A stretch of 64,000 nt of DNA from Tenebrio molitor (taxonomy: Eukaryota; Arthropoda; Insecta; Coleoptera; Tenebrionidae), in NCBI RefSeq assembly GCF_963966145.1, contig NC_091047.1, positions 15,314,001 through 15,378,000 on the forward strand. The letters run 5' to 3'. This document shows positions 19,716 through 30,697 of the stretch, piece after piece; position 1 is the first letter of the stretch, and every line of letters begins with the position of its first letter. Both the position numbers and the translations under genes were made by a program. Below the pieces are notes generated by a model. That model saw only the letters and a list, made by a program, of their open reading frames with translations. It was not told where the DNA came from and did no database searches.

Positions 19716-21074
19716 ATGGCTAAAAAATTAGATCAGGCTAAAAGTAATCGCTCAGTTATTGAAGGCAGACTACAGCGAGTAGAGCAATTTATTGAGGTTT
19801 TTGACTCTACAACCAGTAGCATAAATCTATTAAAAGCGCGATTAACGATGCTGGATGACATCAGAAAGCAATACGATGAAGTCCAATACGCTCTAGAACA
19901 GCTAGACGAACAAACTACTCACGAAAAGCGCTCAATAGAACGTGGTCAATTCGAAGATAGGTATTGTGCTGCGTTAGCTAAAATAAATGACATTATTGAT
20001 ATGAAAAATGCACCCGCGCCTCCTATTAACACCGCACCAAGCGTAGTCGGCAATCAGCAAAATAACGCATCAAATAACGGGTTTTCTCAATTAAATCTAC
20101 CTGTGTTGAATCTAAAAACTTACGACGGTAGTTACAAGGAATGGCTAAATTTCGAAAATTCGTTCAAATCGGTGATCGGGGAAAACAAAAATTTAAATAA
20201 TTGTCAACGCTTGCAGTACCTAAAATCGGTTCTACGAAACGAGGCCCTACGCGCAATCGAGTCTCTACCCATAACTGACGAAAATTACATAATTGCATGG
20301 GAAGCACTTGAAAAACGTTTCAAAAACACGCGTTTAATAGTTGAAGACCATGTTTCAGCAATTTTGAACGCTGCTCCCATTCTTAAAACATCTAGCACAA
20401 TGCTTCACGAGCTTTTGGATACAGTAAACACTAACATGGCCGCGTTAGAATCATTAAACATACCAGTTGCAAGTTGGGATGCAGTTATTGTGCTTATCAT
20501 TTTCCAAAAATTAGACTACAGCACAAAACGCGAGTGGCAAATGACTTTGGATAATAGCATACCCACGTACAAAAAACTAATTCAATTTTTAGAAAAACGC
20601 TGCACGGTACTGGAAGCTTTAAATGCAACTTCATCCGACAAACAAAACAATGCCAAAACGAATCATCAGCAAACAGGTAAACCGCGAACACTTACGCATG
20701 CAGGTGTAAACAAAAAATTACTTTGCACGTTTTGTAAAAATTCAGAACATCATATCGGTCAGTGTGGTAATTTTTTGGAACTCAACGCACCCGATAGAAA
20801 CACACAGGCAAAAAGATTAAATTTATGCACGAATTGTCTACGCGATAATCATAAAGTCGCGAACTGTTTTTCGAATTCAAAATGCCGAACGTGTAAAGGC
20901 AAACATCACACATTGTTACACTTAACGCAACCTGCGCAACAAAATGACGAATCAATCACAACAAACAATCATACGTTGCCAGTAAAAAATGTAAGCGAAT
21001 CCGTCCTGTTATCAACTGCAGTGATTCTAATCAAAAATCGCAAAAATCAATATGTACCATGTCGGGCATTTTAG
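19716..21074 (+). CDS. BEL/Pao Gag protein (retrotransposon)
   Basis: 452 codons. The N-terminal coiled-coil region has many charged heptads (residues about 1-95). A DUF1759-type capsid domain follows (about 130-290, with LPVLNLKTYDGSYKEWLNF). C-terminal knuckles include CTFCKNSEHHIGQC (C-x2-C-x4-H-x4-C) and a further Cys/His cluster. The frame stops at 21072-21074, where the protease motif continues in another frame. BEL elements usually have one Gag-Pol frame, so a one-base indel in a T run is likely. Confidence 0.85.
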   Translation: MAKKLDQAKSNRSVIEGRLQRVEQFIEVFDSTTSSINLLKARLTMLDDIRKQYDEVQYALEQLDEQTTHEKRSIERGQFEDRYCAALAKINDIIDMKNAPAPPINTAPSVVGNQQNNASNNGFSQLNLPVLNLKTYDGSYKEWLNFENSFKSVIGENKNLNNCQRLQYLKSVLRNEALRAIESLPITDENYIIAWEALEKRFKNTRLIVEDHVSAILNAAPILKTSSTMLHELLDTVNTNMAALESLNIPVASWDAVIVLIIFQKLDYSTKREWQMTLDNSIPTYKKLIQFLEKRCTVLEALNATSSDKQNNAKTNHQQTGKPRTLTHAGVNKKLLCTFCKNSEHHIGQCGNFLELNAPDRNTQAKRLNLCTNCLRDNHKVANCFSNSKCRTCKGKHHTLLHLTQPAQQNDESITTNNHTLPVKNVSESVLLSTAVILIKNRKNQYVPCRAF

Positions 21075-22430
21075 ACACTGGTTCTATGTCCAATTACATA
21101 ACGGAAAAACTCCATACAAAATTGGGACTAAACGCTTCTCCCGTAAACTTCACAATAAAGTGTCTCAATGGAACAACCAGCACTGCAAAACGTGAAATTT
21201 CAGTTAATTTGAAATCCAGAATAAGTGAATATTCAATGGACTTAAACTGCTTGGTTATTCCAAAAATCACCGAAAATTTACCGTTGAAAACAATCAGCCC
21301 ATCTTTCTTGGAAATTCCAAAGAACATTTCGCTAGCCGACCCTAAATTCTTTGAAAGTAGTCAAATAGATTTATTGTTAGGCGCCGGCTCCTTTTGGAAA
21401 TTGTTATGCATAGGACAGGTAATCTCTCCGAGAGGCCTTACTTTTCAAAAGACTCACTTTGGATTTATTGCGGGCGGCACTTTTGGAAATCCCGAGTTCA
21501 ACAAAACAACCACCTGTAATCTGGCGGCAACAATAAAACCGGAAACAAATTTAGAAAAGCAGGTACAAAATTTTTGGAATATGGAGGAAATCCCCAGTAT
21601 TATTGGCGACACGGAGAAATTATCCGTCGAAGAGATCGCTTGCGAACGGCACTTTCAAGAAAACACCACCCGCGATTCGGAAGGTCGTTTCGTAATACGG
21701 CTCCCTTTCAAAAACAATAACCTAACAATCGGTGATACGAAAAATGCATCATTAAAACGGTTCTACGGCATAGAAAGAAAATTATGCAACAATCCTGAAA
21801 CGAAAATTCAATATTCAAATTTCATGTCTGAATACCTTGATTTAAATCACATGAAAGAATCTAAAATAGCAAACAAAAATGAATGCGTCTATCTACCTCA
21901 TCATGCTGTGGTCAAAGAATCCAGTACAACAACAAAATTAAGAGTGGTGTTTGACGGATCACTTAAAAGCTCCGATGGCTTCAGCCTTAATGATAATCTG
22001 ATGTGTGGACCTGTGATACAGCCCGATCTATTCACAATTGTGGTTAATTTTAGAACTTATCAATTCGTATTAAGTGGTGATTTAACTAAAATGTATAGAT
22101 CCGTGCGTCTACACCCTGACGATTTTAAACATCAACAAATTTTCTGGCGTAGTGACCCCAATGAACCATTAAAATCATTCAGTTTAACCACACTCACTTA
22201 TGGATTAAAACCATCTAGTTTTATAGCAACTCGTTGCCTACAAGAATTAAGCAATCGAAACAACGAATCATTGGGTAGTATGCATAAGAATAAGCATTTG
22301 CTTATACTATATATTTGTCTTTTTCTATCTAATAAAGTCCATGTATTTCTATCTCTCACTAATACAAGTAAAAGCATTTGCTAATGGTTTATGCATATGA
22401 CCCATTTTAGTATGGCATTTTTATATGGAC
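21059..22430 (+). pseudogene. BEL/Pao protease and N-terminal reverse transcriptase, broken
   Basis: The frame opens at the retroviral-type aspartic protease motif (LDTGSMSNYI). It continues through the BEL linker (RFVIRLPFKNNN) and RT palm motifs (VVFDGS, LSGDLTKMYRSVRLHPDD). A 127-bp foldback insertion (22281-22407) then interrupts it before the YMDD motif at 22422-22433. The stop at 22384 lies inside the insertion, and the YMDD part reads in a different frame. Confidence 0.8.
22281..22412. mobile_element. 127-bp foldback insertion inside BEL RT, TAGTA target duplication
   Basis: TGCATAAGAATAAGCATTTG at one end and the inverted word CAAATGCTT with TATGCATAA at the other give imperfect terminal repeats. 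TAGTA stands at 22276-22280 and 22408-22412. Removing the insert with one repeat copy joins RT sequence smoothly up to YMDD. It carries stop codons and has no ORF. Confidence 0.6.
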
Positions 22431-23506
22431 GATTTATTAACGGGATCTAACACTGCTTCAGAGTTAATAGATATCAAAAACAATCTTGTCAGCATACTAA
22501 ATCAAGCAAAATTTGAATTAAGAAAATTTCAGTCAAATGAACCGAAAGTGTTACCAGTTAATAAATCCGAAATATGCGATCCAAACGTACCATTAAACAA
22601 TAACGAGAACACGAAAACCCTGGGGTTGTATTGGAACTCTACCACCGACACCTTGAAATACGAAATAAAATTGCAAAACATTTCAAAAAAGATAACAAAG
22701 CGATCCACATCGAATTGGTGACTGAATTGACAACAGCTGAATTTTTAGCAGCATTACGCCGTTTTGTCGCTCGCCGTGGTCTGCCTCAAAATATCTATTC
22801 TGACAATGCCACAAACTTTGTAGGAGCGAATAACGAGTTGATCGAGCTAAAAAATTTCTTTGAACAAAAACAATTCAAAAATCAACTCATGAACCAATTA
22901 GTCAACATGAGTATCAAGTGGCATTTTATACCCCCCAGGTCCCCACACATGGGTGGGTTATGGGAAATCAATGTAAAGTCTGTGAAGCAACATCTCAAAA
23001 AAATTTTAGGCGAAACAAAATTAACGTACAGCGAGATGTATACAGTTTTAGTACAGATAGAAGCCTGCTTAAACTCCCGACCCTTGACACCTATTTCAAA
23101 TGACCCAAACGACCTAGAACCACTTACTCCAGGCCATTTCCTAGTGGGTGAGTCCCTAACATCAATTCCAGAATACGACGTGAGTGACGTTCCCATGAAT
23201 CGGCTCTCCAGATGGCAGCTAGTGGAGCAACTACGATCCCATTTTTGGAAACGCTGGCACCGGGAGTACCTCACACAGCTTCAGCAAAGGAGCAAACCAA
23301 AAGGCACGAAGAACACGCCCATGGAAATCGGCGCCATGGTGTTGTTGATGGAGGATAACGCACCGTCCTTGTCATGGAAGTTGGGTCGTGTCATCGAACT
23401 GCACCCCGGAGATGACGGCGTCACGAGGGTAGTGACGGTGCGGACAAACCAAGGAGATTTCAAACGCGCAGCACGCAGGTTATGTGTCCTCCCGTTGGAG
23501 AAATAA
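22425..23506 (+). pseudogene. BEL RT fragment fused to integrase C-terminal part
   Basis: The RT frame (22425-22721) runs from the YMDD motif (DDLLTGSNTASELID) to KTLGLYWNSTTD. Near 22690 the sequence jumps, in another frame (ORF 22631-23506), to integrase (IELVTELTTAEFLAALRRFV). The second catalytic Asp (SDNATNF) and the Glu (GLWEINVKSVK) are present, as is the C-terminal DNA-binding end (LMEDNAPSLSWKLGRV). The RT connection, RNase H and the zinc-binding integrase head are absent. Stop at 23504-23506. Confidence 0.85.
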
Positions 23507-23722
23507 ATGTGCGTTTGTGTGTGTTTGTGTGTGCAAAAAGACTGAGTTTCCGAACAATAATTCACGTTTTCTTTTTAGTTTTTTTTGTAAATTGTTTCAA
23601 CCATTCGTATTGTATAACGTAGATTAAGTTGCTTGTAGCAAATTTTTGCAAGGTATCATGCTTCCTAGACAACTCTTCGAACTGTATTTATATTGAAGAC
23701 GCAATTCTTCAAGGGGGGAGTA

Positions 23723-23996
23723 TGAACAAACATGTCATGCTAAATATTAGATTAAAATTCTTATATTGTATTGTATTGTATTGTAAGAATCATAGCCTCC
23801 AGCTATATTTAACCGGTCGGGCCAGGTAGCCACCCACCCCTACCAGAGACGACTGGCGGGTAGTTCTTAGTCTTGACCAGAAGCTTGTAAACTCTGAGAG
23901 AATAAACAGCAACCCTAACTTGTGTATTTAAATCAAAAACCACCCAGATTAACAGGCATTCTGTAGATAAAACAAGCGATCCTACAGAATCAAACA
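23723..23996 (+). repeat. 3' LTR of BEL element
   Basis: 274 bp, same ends as the 5' LTR, with three visible substitutions (within AGATTAAA[A/C]TTC, AGCA[A/G]CCC and TGTGT[A/G]TTTA). It is preceded by a purine-rich tract (AAGGGGGGAGTA) that fits a polypurine tract. Confidence 0.92.
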
Positions 23997-24001
23997 CATA
24001 T

Positions 24002-24878
24002 ACATACTATTTTTTCTTCAAACCTTCATAACAAATTATTTAAGACATGTTTAAGAAACCAGGTAGGAATTTCAAATGATTTACAGCTTGACTAGAATAG
24101 CTTGGCGTATGAGATGCGCACAAGAGGAAACAAGCGAGTGTCTGTAAGACAAGGATATGGCTATGGTTGTAGGTACGGTACACTCAATGAAGCAAATCTG
24201 CTCAAAACAGCCCGGACATGCTGTTCACTTGAAGCTTGAAGCGCTTATTTTCGCCCGTTTGTACACGATCTAAACACTTCCAGACCCAACAGACAAGTGC
24301 GCTCCGCTAGTGGGAGGGATTTCAGTCCACTGCGTCACTCGCCAAGCTGTTCTGGTCGACCTGTACCTAGTTTACTTTACAGTCGCTCACCAGCGGAGAT
24401 AATAACTTCACGGACACCCTCAGCGGAGATAATAACTTCACGGACGCTCCTCAACGGAGATAATAACTTCACGGACGCTGGTCAGATCGTTAGATGCCAT
24501 GACAATGAAGTGACACTTTAGCATTATCAATGCAGCAGTGCAATGTCATATTTTACGGACGTTTGAAGAAAATAGTAGGTATATTATGTTATGAGGAGCA
24601 AAAATGAAGTTTTATGTGCTGCGGCGGTAGATTGGCTGCCGAACGCAGTGAGGCAGACAAACCAGTCAAATAAACTACTGTATTATAAATGTTAAAGTGG
24701 CTCTATTTGACGCTTTTTCAATATCTGCGGGAAATCTGTCGTCGATATCGGCATCGTTAACGTCGTTTTCTTTGCATTCCATGTTTACGAATGCAATAAT
24801 GTGGAATTGAAAGTGTTTTACAAAACGTAATGAAAACTTTTTTGACGTTTCTAATAAACAAATGTCAATAGAAGACTA
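24002..24878. other. Spacer with a short tandem repeat
   Basis: No gene is recognised. The segment is somewhat GC-richer at 24100-24500 and contains the three-unit tandem repeat annotated separately. A 74-codon ORF across it follows the repeat and is not called. Confidence 0.4.
24391..24481. repeat. Three-unit tandem repeat, about 30 bp per unit
   Basis: The unit CAGCGGAGATAATAACTTCA followed by CGGAC recurs at 24391, 24421 and 24452. The third unit is CAACGG-variant and offset by one base. Confidence 0.85.
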
Positions 24879-26291
24879 TAGTCTATTTTTTCCTGGTAGG
24901 CGCGTGCGTGCGCATTTACAAAATACTGCAACGAAATGCGACTTTCCTATTGGTTACTTTATTTTTCTACTTACACTAGAGAAATGTGCAATATTACAGT
25001 GTTCTGTACTGTCAATCAGGTCCAAGCTGCCATTTTTGTTTCATCGTGTCTTAGTTTTCCTTTCGTGTTTTGTGCGTATTTTGTGTTGTGTCCGTTTATT
25101 TATTAAAAAAACAGTTCTTAGAGGTTAAGAAGTTTTTATATGTCAACAAGATGTCTTAATTTCGATCACCAAACGGCGTAAGTTGGATTTATGCTAACAT
25201 CAAGTAACAGTTTTTTATTAATGCATATTTATAGCAAATTTCTCACAAGCCGAGAAAGAAATGATCGTTTAAGTATTTCGTGGGATCTCCAAGGATTTTG
25301 CCCAGTTAACCAAGACGGCTCATATGGAAAAAACTGCAGATTATACTGGTATTGATTTCTGAGGTTTTTTTTGTTGTATCACAGCTTAATTACTTTGTGT
25401 TGAAGGTTCAACACAATGATACTTGGCGGAAGAAAAGAAGTGTGGGCAATTACAGGCACTGAAGAAACCTGATAGGAAATGGATGAACATCAAAAATATC
25501 TCATTCGAAAAACAGTGCACTCATTTTTCTCTGCAAACAGAATTCCTACAATTGATGCTGTGTACAGGGAAGTGCAAAACAATGAAGAAATTCCAAACAT
25601 CAGTCGTTCTAAGCTTTATAATGTTTTACACGAATTAAAATTCAAGTAAGTACATACATTGTTTTCAGTTAACTATAAAACATTGAAATCTATGTTTATT
25701 TCAAATAGCACAAATAACGAAACAGAAAAAGCCTGTTAATAGAAAGAGAAGACATATCTTGGCGAAGAAGATATTTACGGGAAATAAAAAAAATACGCCA
25801 AGAAGGGAGACCTTTTCTGGTTATTAGAAATGATTGTAGTCGAAGCAGGCCTTGTCCATGTTATGAAATTTTTGCCGCTTTCATGTGAACTGACAATTAT
25901 TGTCGATGTCACTGTAATTTTTTTTATGTGATTATTGTTGATATTTTATTTTATTTTTTTTTTTTAAATTAACGATTGAATCCAAAAGTATCGAGTTGTT
26001 TTGTACCCAATTTAACTCCTGTGTGTATAAAATAAAAAAATGTTGTACATATAATATTTGTTATCAATTTTTCCACGAGTTGATTCATAAACTTTTTTGT
26101 TTACATTTTACAAATTATACAAAAATTAAATCATAAACATGAGTTTTAATCTGCAACCACAAATACTGATCCCCCTAAATAATATGCAACCAAAAATACT
26201 AACAATTCCTGCATCCTGCTAAAAATCTTAGCTATGTGATTCTACCTTTCGGAGATGCGCACGCACGCGCCTACCAGGAAAAAATAGACTT
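24879..26291 (+). mobile_element. Deletion derivative of the IS630-like family, perfect 35-bp inverted repeats
   Basis: AGTCTATTTTTTCCTGGTAG continuing to GCGTGCGTGCGCA at the left is repeated without mismatch, inverted, at 26255-26290. TA lies at 24877-24878 and 26292-26293. Inside, about 25245-25650 and 25730-25830 encode, with breaks, the N-terminal part of the same transposase type as at 14771 (FSQAEKEMIV, MEKTADYTG, KYLIRKTVHSFFSANRIPT). The DDE core is deleted and replaced by AT-rich DNA. Confidence 0.85.
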
Positions 26292-26417
26292 TAGCTACCT
26301 GATTTTTGCCGCAGAAATTAAAATAAACATCAAAAATGCGACTGCGTTTTTAAATGCAATGCAATGCAAACCAGTTGTATAAAAAATAGATGTATGATGG
26401 ACGTGTTAAAACTTAAA

Positions 26418-26500
26418 AGTGATTTTATTTTGTTCGTGGAGTTGGTCAACTCGCTACGCTCGTTTCCCAATCTACCCCACTTACAAAATAAAATCTCACT
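26418..26500. repeat. Foldback hairpin
   Basis: AGTGATTTTATTTTG and its complement CAAAATAAAATCTCACT (one bulge) flank a loop containing the near-palindrome CTCGCTACGCTCG. It is probably a decayed MITE-like hairpin. Confidence 0.55.
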
Positions 26501-26639
26501 TACACTTACATCATAAAATATATTGAATGTTTCAGTATCTAAAAACAGCCGTTTTAAAAAAACGTCAATATCCAGTTATCCACCGTCGTTTTCTCGCGAA
26601 ATGATTAAGAAACTTGGGATAAAATGGAATAATAAAAAC

Positions 26640-27090
26640 TTTGGGTTAGGCACAAACTCCACAAAGACATGGAAATTTATGGCAAGTTTAAATATTTAAG
26701 GACACAAATTAAGAATAACATCAAACACTCTTATGAAATTTACATTCAAAACATTGAATCTAGCGAATCTGTTTTGGAAAAACATATACAAAGCATCAAA
26801 AAAAGATGTCTTACTGATGTATTACATTAAAGAAATGAAAAATGATCCTGTGCGCATTTAAAATTCATTTGCTGACTTTTTCAAAAGAATTTTTTTCCAT
26901 CTAATTCAACTTGAATTACATCATATTCTCGTTGCTCTCGTATGTACGAGTACATAAAATCTGAATATGAGGTACTCGTATATGTATATTGCTCTACAAA
27001 AATAAAAAATAAAATGACATTAGGACCTGATGGTGCTTCCAATTTCTTTGTTGATGTCGAAATTTCTTCCCCATAGAGGTGTTTGCTGAG
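26640..27090 (+). pseudogene. Degenerate non-LTR (jockey-like) retrotransposon fragment
   Basis: Broken + strand frames read KYLRTQIKNNIKHSYEIYIQ and then KHIQSIKKRCLTDVL, like the linker before the RT of jockey-type elements. Near 27000 the frame KIKNKMTLGPDGASNFFVD fits the start of a non-LTR RT domain (the GPDG motif). Stops and frameshifts occur throughout, and neither endonuclease nor the FADD-type RT motif is visible. Confidence 0.45.
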
Positions 27091-28579
27091 TTTGTAAAGA
27101 GTCTTCCACCTCCATCTCCCACCACCAAAAATCAACAATCTAACATTGGAACTCGTAATCGACAACACAACCAGTGAACCAGTTTCATATTCGCTATGAA
27201 GAAGGTAACAGCAATAGCATGGCCACCGAAAGTTCAGCTACCAGAAATTTTACGCGGTTAAACCTGAAAATTAACATACCGATGGACAAGGGCTGCGAAA
27301 GCCTTCACAAACTCATAAATTGAGCATGCCAATTGCCAAATCGTCACGTACTTTAGCACTGTAGAAATCGTATTATATGAATATAAATTTTAACTGTGAA
27401 ATTTAGACTATAGTCATATTATTTGTAGGTATAGGAATAAAATCGTTCTTTTTGTTGGTTTGATAGGTACTAACATTTTTTAAATAAAAACTCAAAGTAC
27501 ATATTATGTTAAACATATTATATTACTATACATACATGTTTGAATAATATAGATATAAAAATAATACATTTTCATAAAAAAGTCGTATTTATGGACTCAG
27601 TTATTCCCATTTAAATATTAATACTCGTATTTACAGCATTTTTACTAAATAGATTAATCACAAAAATTATAATTAAATTAATGAAATTATAATAAATAAT
27701 ACTGACATCTGAAAGGAAAAAAGGAAAATTACTATGTATTTTAGGTATGTGTTTAATGAGTTAAACTGAAATAATTTAAAACAGTCATTTTTATTTAAAA
27801 TGGATGGTTAAATCGGTCTTAAACTCTAGTACTTTTAATAAATTCGTTGAGTTATCAGTTATCACATAAATTAAACATTGAGAAAAGATATTATACTGTT
27901 GTAATTTAAAGGAATTTTCTGCTCTGGAGAAGTGATTAATTCCTTTTACAACTACAGTTCAGTCTATAGACAATTTAATGAAAACTAGGTTAAAACAGGA
28001 AATTAACATTTTCAGACGACCACTGTGAAATATGGCACATTTCACACGGTTTTTCCTTAGTGAAAATTTAAAATTGCAAACGATTTCAACACGAACACGA
28101 ACGAACAGCCTAACCGTGTACAATGAAAAATTTGAGAAATCTGATTGGCCGACAGCTGTGTGTTTTTATATTGTACACGGGCCGATGATTAACGATGTCT
28201 ATCTCCGCGCAACGGCGTAATTATTTTGTCCGCAGCTCTGTCGAATGATATTTGAAGTTTGAAGGGATGCCGAATATTAGCGTTTTTTTTGTGGTCGTCG
28301 GAAAAATATCGTGTATACCACGTGTTGAAAATTCGATTTCACACGAGTTTGCAGAATTGAGCCACAAGCCGTAGGCGCGTGGCATAAGCAAACGAAATCT
28401 TTCATTTTCAACTCTTGATATACAATATACTATTAAAAAATATATCTTGGTAAAATAATTGTTTTTTTTTTTTTGTTTTTTTTTTACGTCATAAATGTAA
28501 ACAAGGGCCATATCACGACACCGTTATTAAAGTAGGCTAAAGTCTAAAGTCGTAATTAAAGTAAACATAAAACGATATA
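27091..28579. other. AT-rich spacer without recognised content
   Basis: Very AT-rich DNA with no credible coding frame. A short + ORF at 28032-28220 and a minus ORF at 28221-28511 show no recognisable motif. Confidence 0.4.
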
Positions 28580-28639
28580 TAGACAAAAGTCTGGAATGGG
28601 CGGTTTATTTCCATAAATATGAACTTTTTAACAATAGTT

Positions 28640-29487
28640 ATTTGTACAACTAGTTATGAAAGTCATACTTTTTTTCACGAAATTGCAAATCACGCAAATA
28701 AGTGAAAAAAAGAGACTTTCATAACGTGTTGTACACACTATTTTTTTGCATATCGAAATTTGGTCTAAAAGGATTTATGAAAAATTAAAAAAAAATACCT
28801 AGGTCTGCTTTGATAATCATCTCCAAAGAGATGGAATAAAATGATGCAAAAAAGTACTGCTTTCACTACGATTTTTCGTGTAAAAAAGAGCCACTTTCAT
28901 TACGATATGCAAAAAATAGTATATTTCGAACCAAGGTAAGAAAGTGGTTTCTTGCAGACCGCAGGCAAAGATTATAAACCGAGTCGTAGACGAGGTTTGT
29001 AAGTGCCTAAGGTCTGCAAGGACACTTTCTTAACAAGGTTTGAATACAATTTTTTTCCCTACCGGCACAACTTTGTTGAAAAAAGTCAAAAAAGATGGTT
29101 ATATTCGTGATTAAAACGAAAATTTTGAGAATTGAATAGTAGGCTGTGTTATTTGTTTAATTAACTTGTCATCGCATTTGAAGATTTGAGGTTTGTTCGA
29201 AAATTTGATATAAACAGGGTAAAGTAATCTACCTACCTAGCTTATCTATTTATTTTCCAGATTATATGATTGACCTACCAACTTACTTCATTGAATTGGC
29301 TTTCATTTATCAATAACTTATTTCACTTTTGACATTTATGACATTTGTATTTTGGTACAGTTTTACCATAAACATTTCATGATTAACTTTCTTACCTTAG
29401 CGAGAAAGTTGAATTTTCTCACCTCAAATGAGGTATCCACAGCCTACATTTCTAACCGGTAGGGAGAAAAAATGTTTTTTCACAAAA
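28640..29487. repeat. Palindrome-rich insertion within left arm of the DDE element
   Basis: This segment is absent from the matching right arm. It contains several foldbacks: AGTTATGAAAGTCAT with its complement (28650-28730), and TAAGAAAGTGG...CTTGCAGACC with GGTCTGCAAGGACACTTTCTTA (28937-29035). Later copies of TTTCTTACCTTAG occur near 29388. No coding frame is supported. Confidence 0.55.
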
Positions 29488-29834
29488 GTTTTTTTACTAA
29501 TTATTCTACATTTCTTAGCCTACTCGTTGTTTTTGTGTATCAACGCATTTCCAATGAAACGTATTTTTTTGCTGATTTTTATTCCTTCTTTTTTCTCTAA
29601 ATGAGTTGATATTTTTTCCTATGCTTTAATAAGAAAATGCTCACAATACTTTATGCACTCAAATAATACTTAACTCAAATTAAATGTTCAAACTGAAGAG
29701 CTAATCTATCCCAGAAATTACGCAACGAATTTTGCAGCCAGTTAGGTGGTATTTCTTCAATTTCATGCCCGATTTTGGCTTTCAGGTTGCAAATTTTGTG
29801 GCTTCTCTTTGTAAATTTTATTTTTTAAATGACC

Positions 29835-30065
29835 TCAGAGGAAAACATTTAGAGAACTCAAATCAGGCGACCTGACAGGCGATTCAATAGCTCCCCGACG
29901 TCCTATCCAACGACCTGGAAGGATGTTATTCAGAAACAGGCGAAGATCAACACCATAATGTGGTAGAGCGCCGTCTTGCTGAAACCAAATATTGCGGTTT
30001 GGCATTCCTTGTCGATGTTCATCCAGAAATAAATGTACAATGTCAGGTACAATGTGATCACGCAA
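29835..30065 (-). pseudogene. Mariner-like transposase fragment
   Basis: 76 codons include NIWFQQDGALPHYG (second catalytic Asp region), LPGRWIGRRG and SPVRSPDLSSLNVFL, the usual order in insect IS630-like transposases. N- and C-terminal parts are missing. Confidence 0.8.
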
Positions 30066-30697
30066 TAGGCAATAGGTTTAGGTATCTATCTGTTGTCAAA
30101 TTTGCATTTATAAAGTATGGACCTATTAGGTATGTGGTGCCCAATAATGCCAGCCCAGACATTAAGTTTTTGTGGATTTTCAGTGGATCAGTAGCGACAG
30201 TTGTGTCTGTTTACAAACCCATTTAGACAAAATGTGGCTTCACCAGAGAATAGTGTGCTTTAGACTTTTGGATTATTATCAGGCATGAAATTAAAGAAAT
30301 ACCACCTAACTGGCTGCAAAATTCGTTGCGTAATTTTTGTGATTGATTAGGTTATTGTCAAGCTGTTGGGGGTCTTCAGTTTGAACATTTAATTTGAGTT
30401 AAGTATTATTTGAGTACATAAAGTGTTATGAGCGTTTTCTCTAAAATTTTGTTATTAAAGCATAGGAAAAAAATATCAAGTCATTTGAAGAAAAAAAAGA
30501 GAAATAAAAATCAGCAAAAAAATCACTTGGTTGGTTGCGATTTAAAAAAATACGTTTCCATGGAAATGCGTTGACACACAAAAACAACGAGTAGGGTAAG
30601 AAATGGAGAATAATTAGTAAAAAAAAACTTTTGTCATAAAGTTCATATTTACGGAAATAAACCGCCCATTGGCCTATTCCATACTTTAGACTAACCA

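Larger units (their letters stand above)
19013..23996 (+). mobile_element. BEL/Pao LTR retrotransposon with internal deletion
   Basis: A 4984-bp element has 274-bp LTRs (19013-19286 and 23723-23996), TG...CA termini and a 5-bp target duplication CATAT (19008-19012 and 23997-24001). Order: LTR, primer site, gag, protease, partial RT, integrase C-terminal part, LTR. The two LTRs differ at three positions that I can see, so insertion is fairly recent. RNase H and the N-terminal part of integrase are missing, and frames are broken, so it is non-autonomous now. It sits in or next to an older DDE element remnant. Confidence 0.92.
28580..30697 (-). mobile_element. Tc1/mariner-type element with very long inverted repeats and an insertion
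   Basis: GGGCGGTTTATTTCC near 28597 recurs inverted near 30650-30665. The inner parts (29489-29790 versus 30270-30640) are inverted copies over about 300-400 bp, with TTACGCAACGAATTTTGCAG and AGTTAGGTGGTATTTCTT in both. A transposase fragment lies between on the minus strand. About 850 bp of foreign palindromic DNA (28640-29487) split the left arm. Confidence 0.7.

Noticed and set aside
24297..24521. 74-codon + ORF
   Set aside because: It is produced by the 30-bp tandem repeat reading in frame (AEIITSRT repeated).
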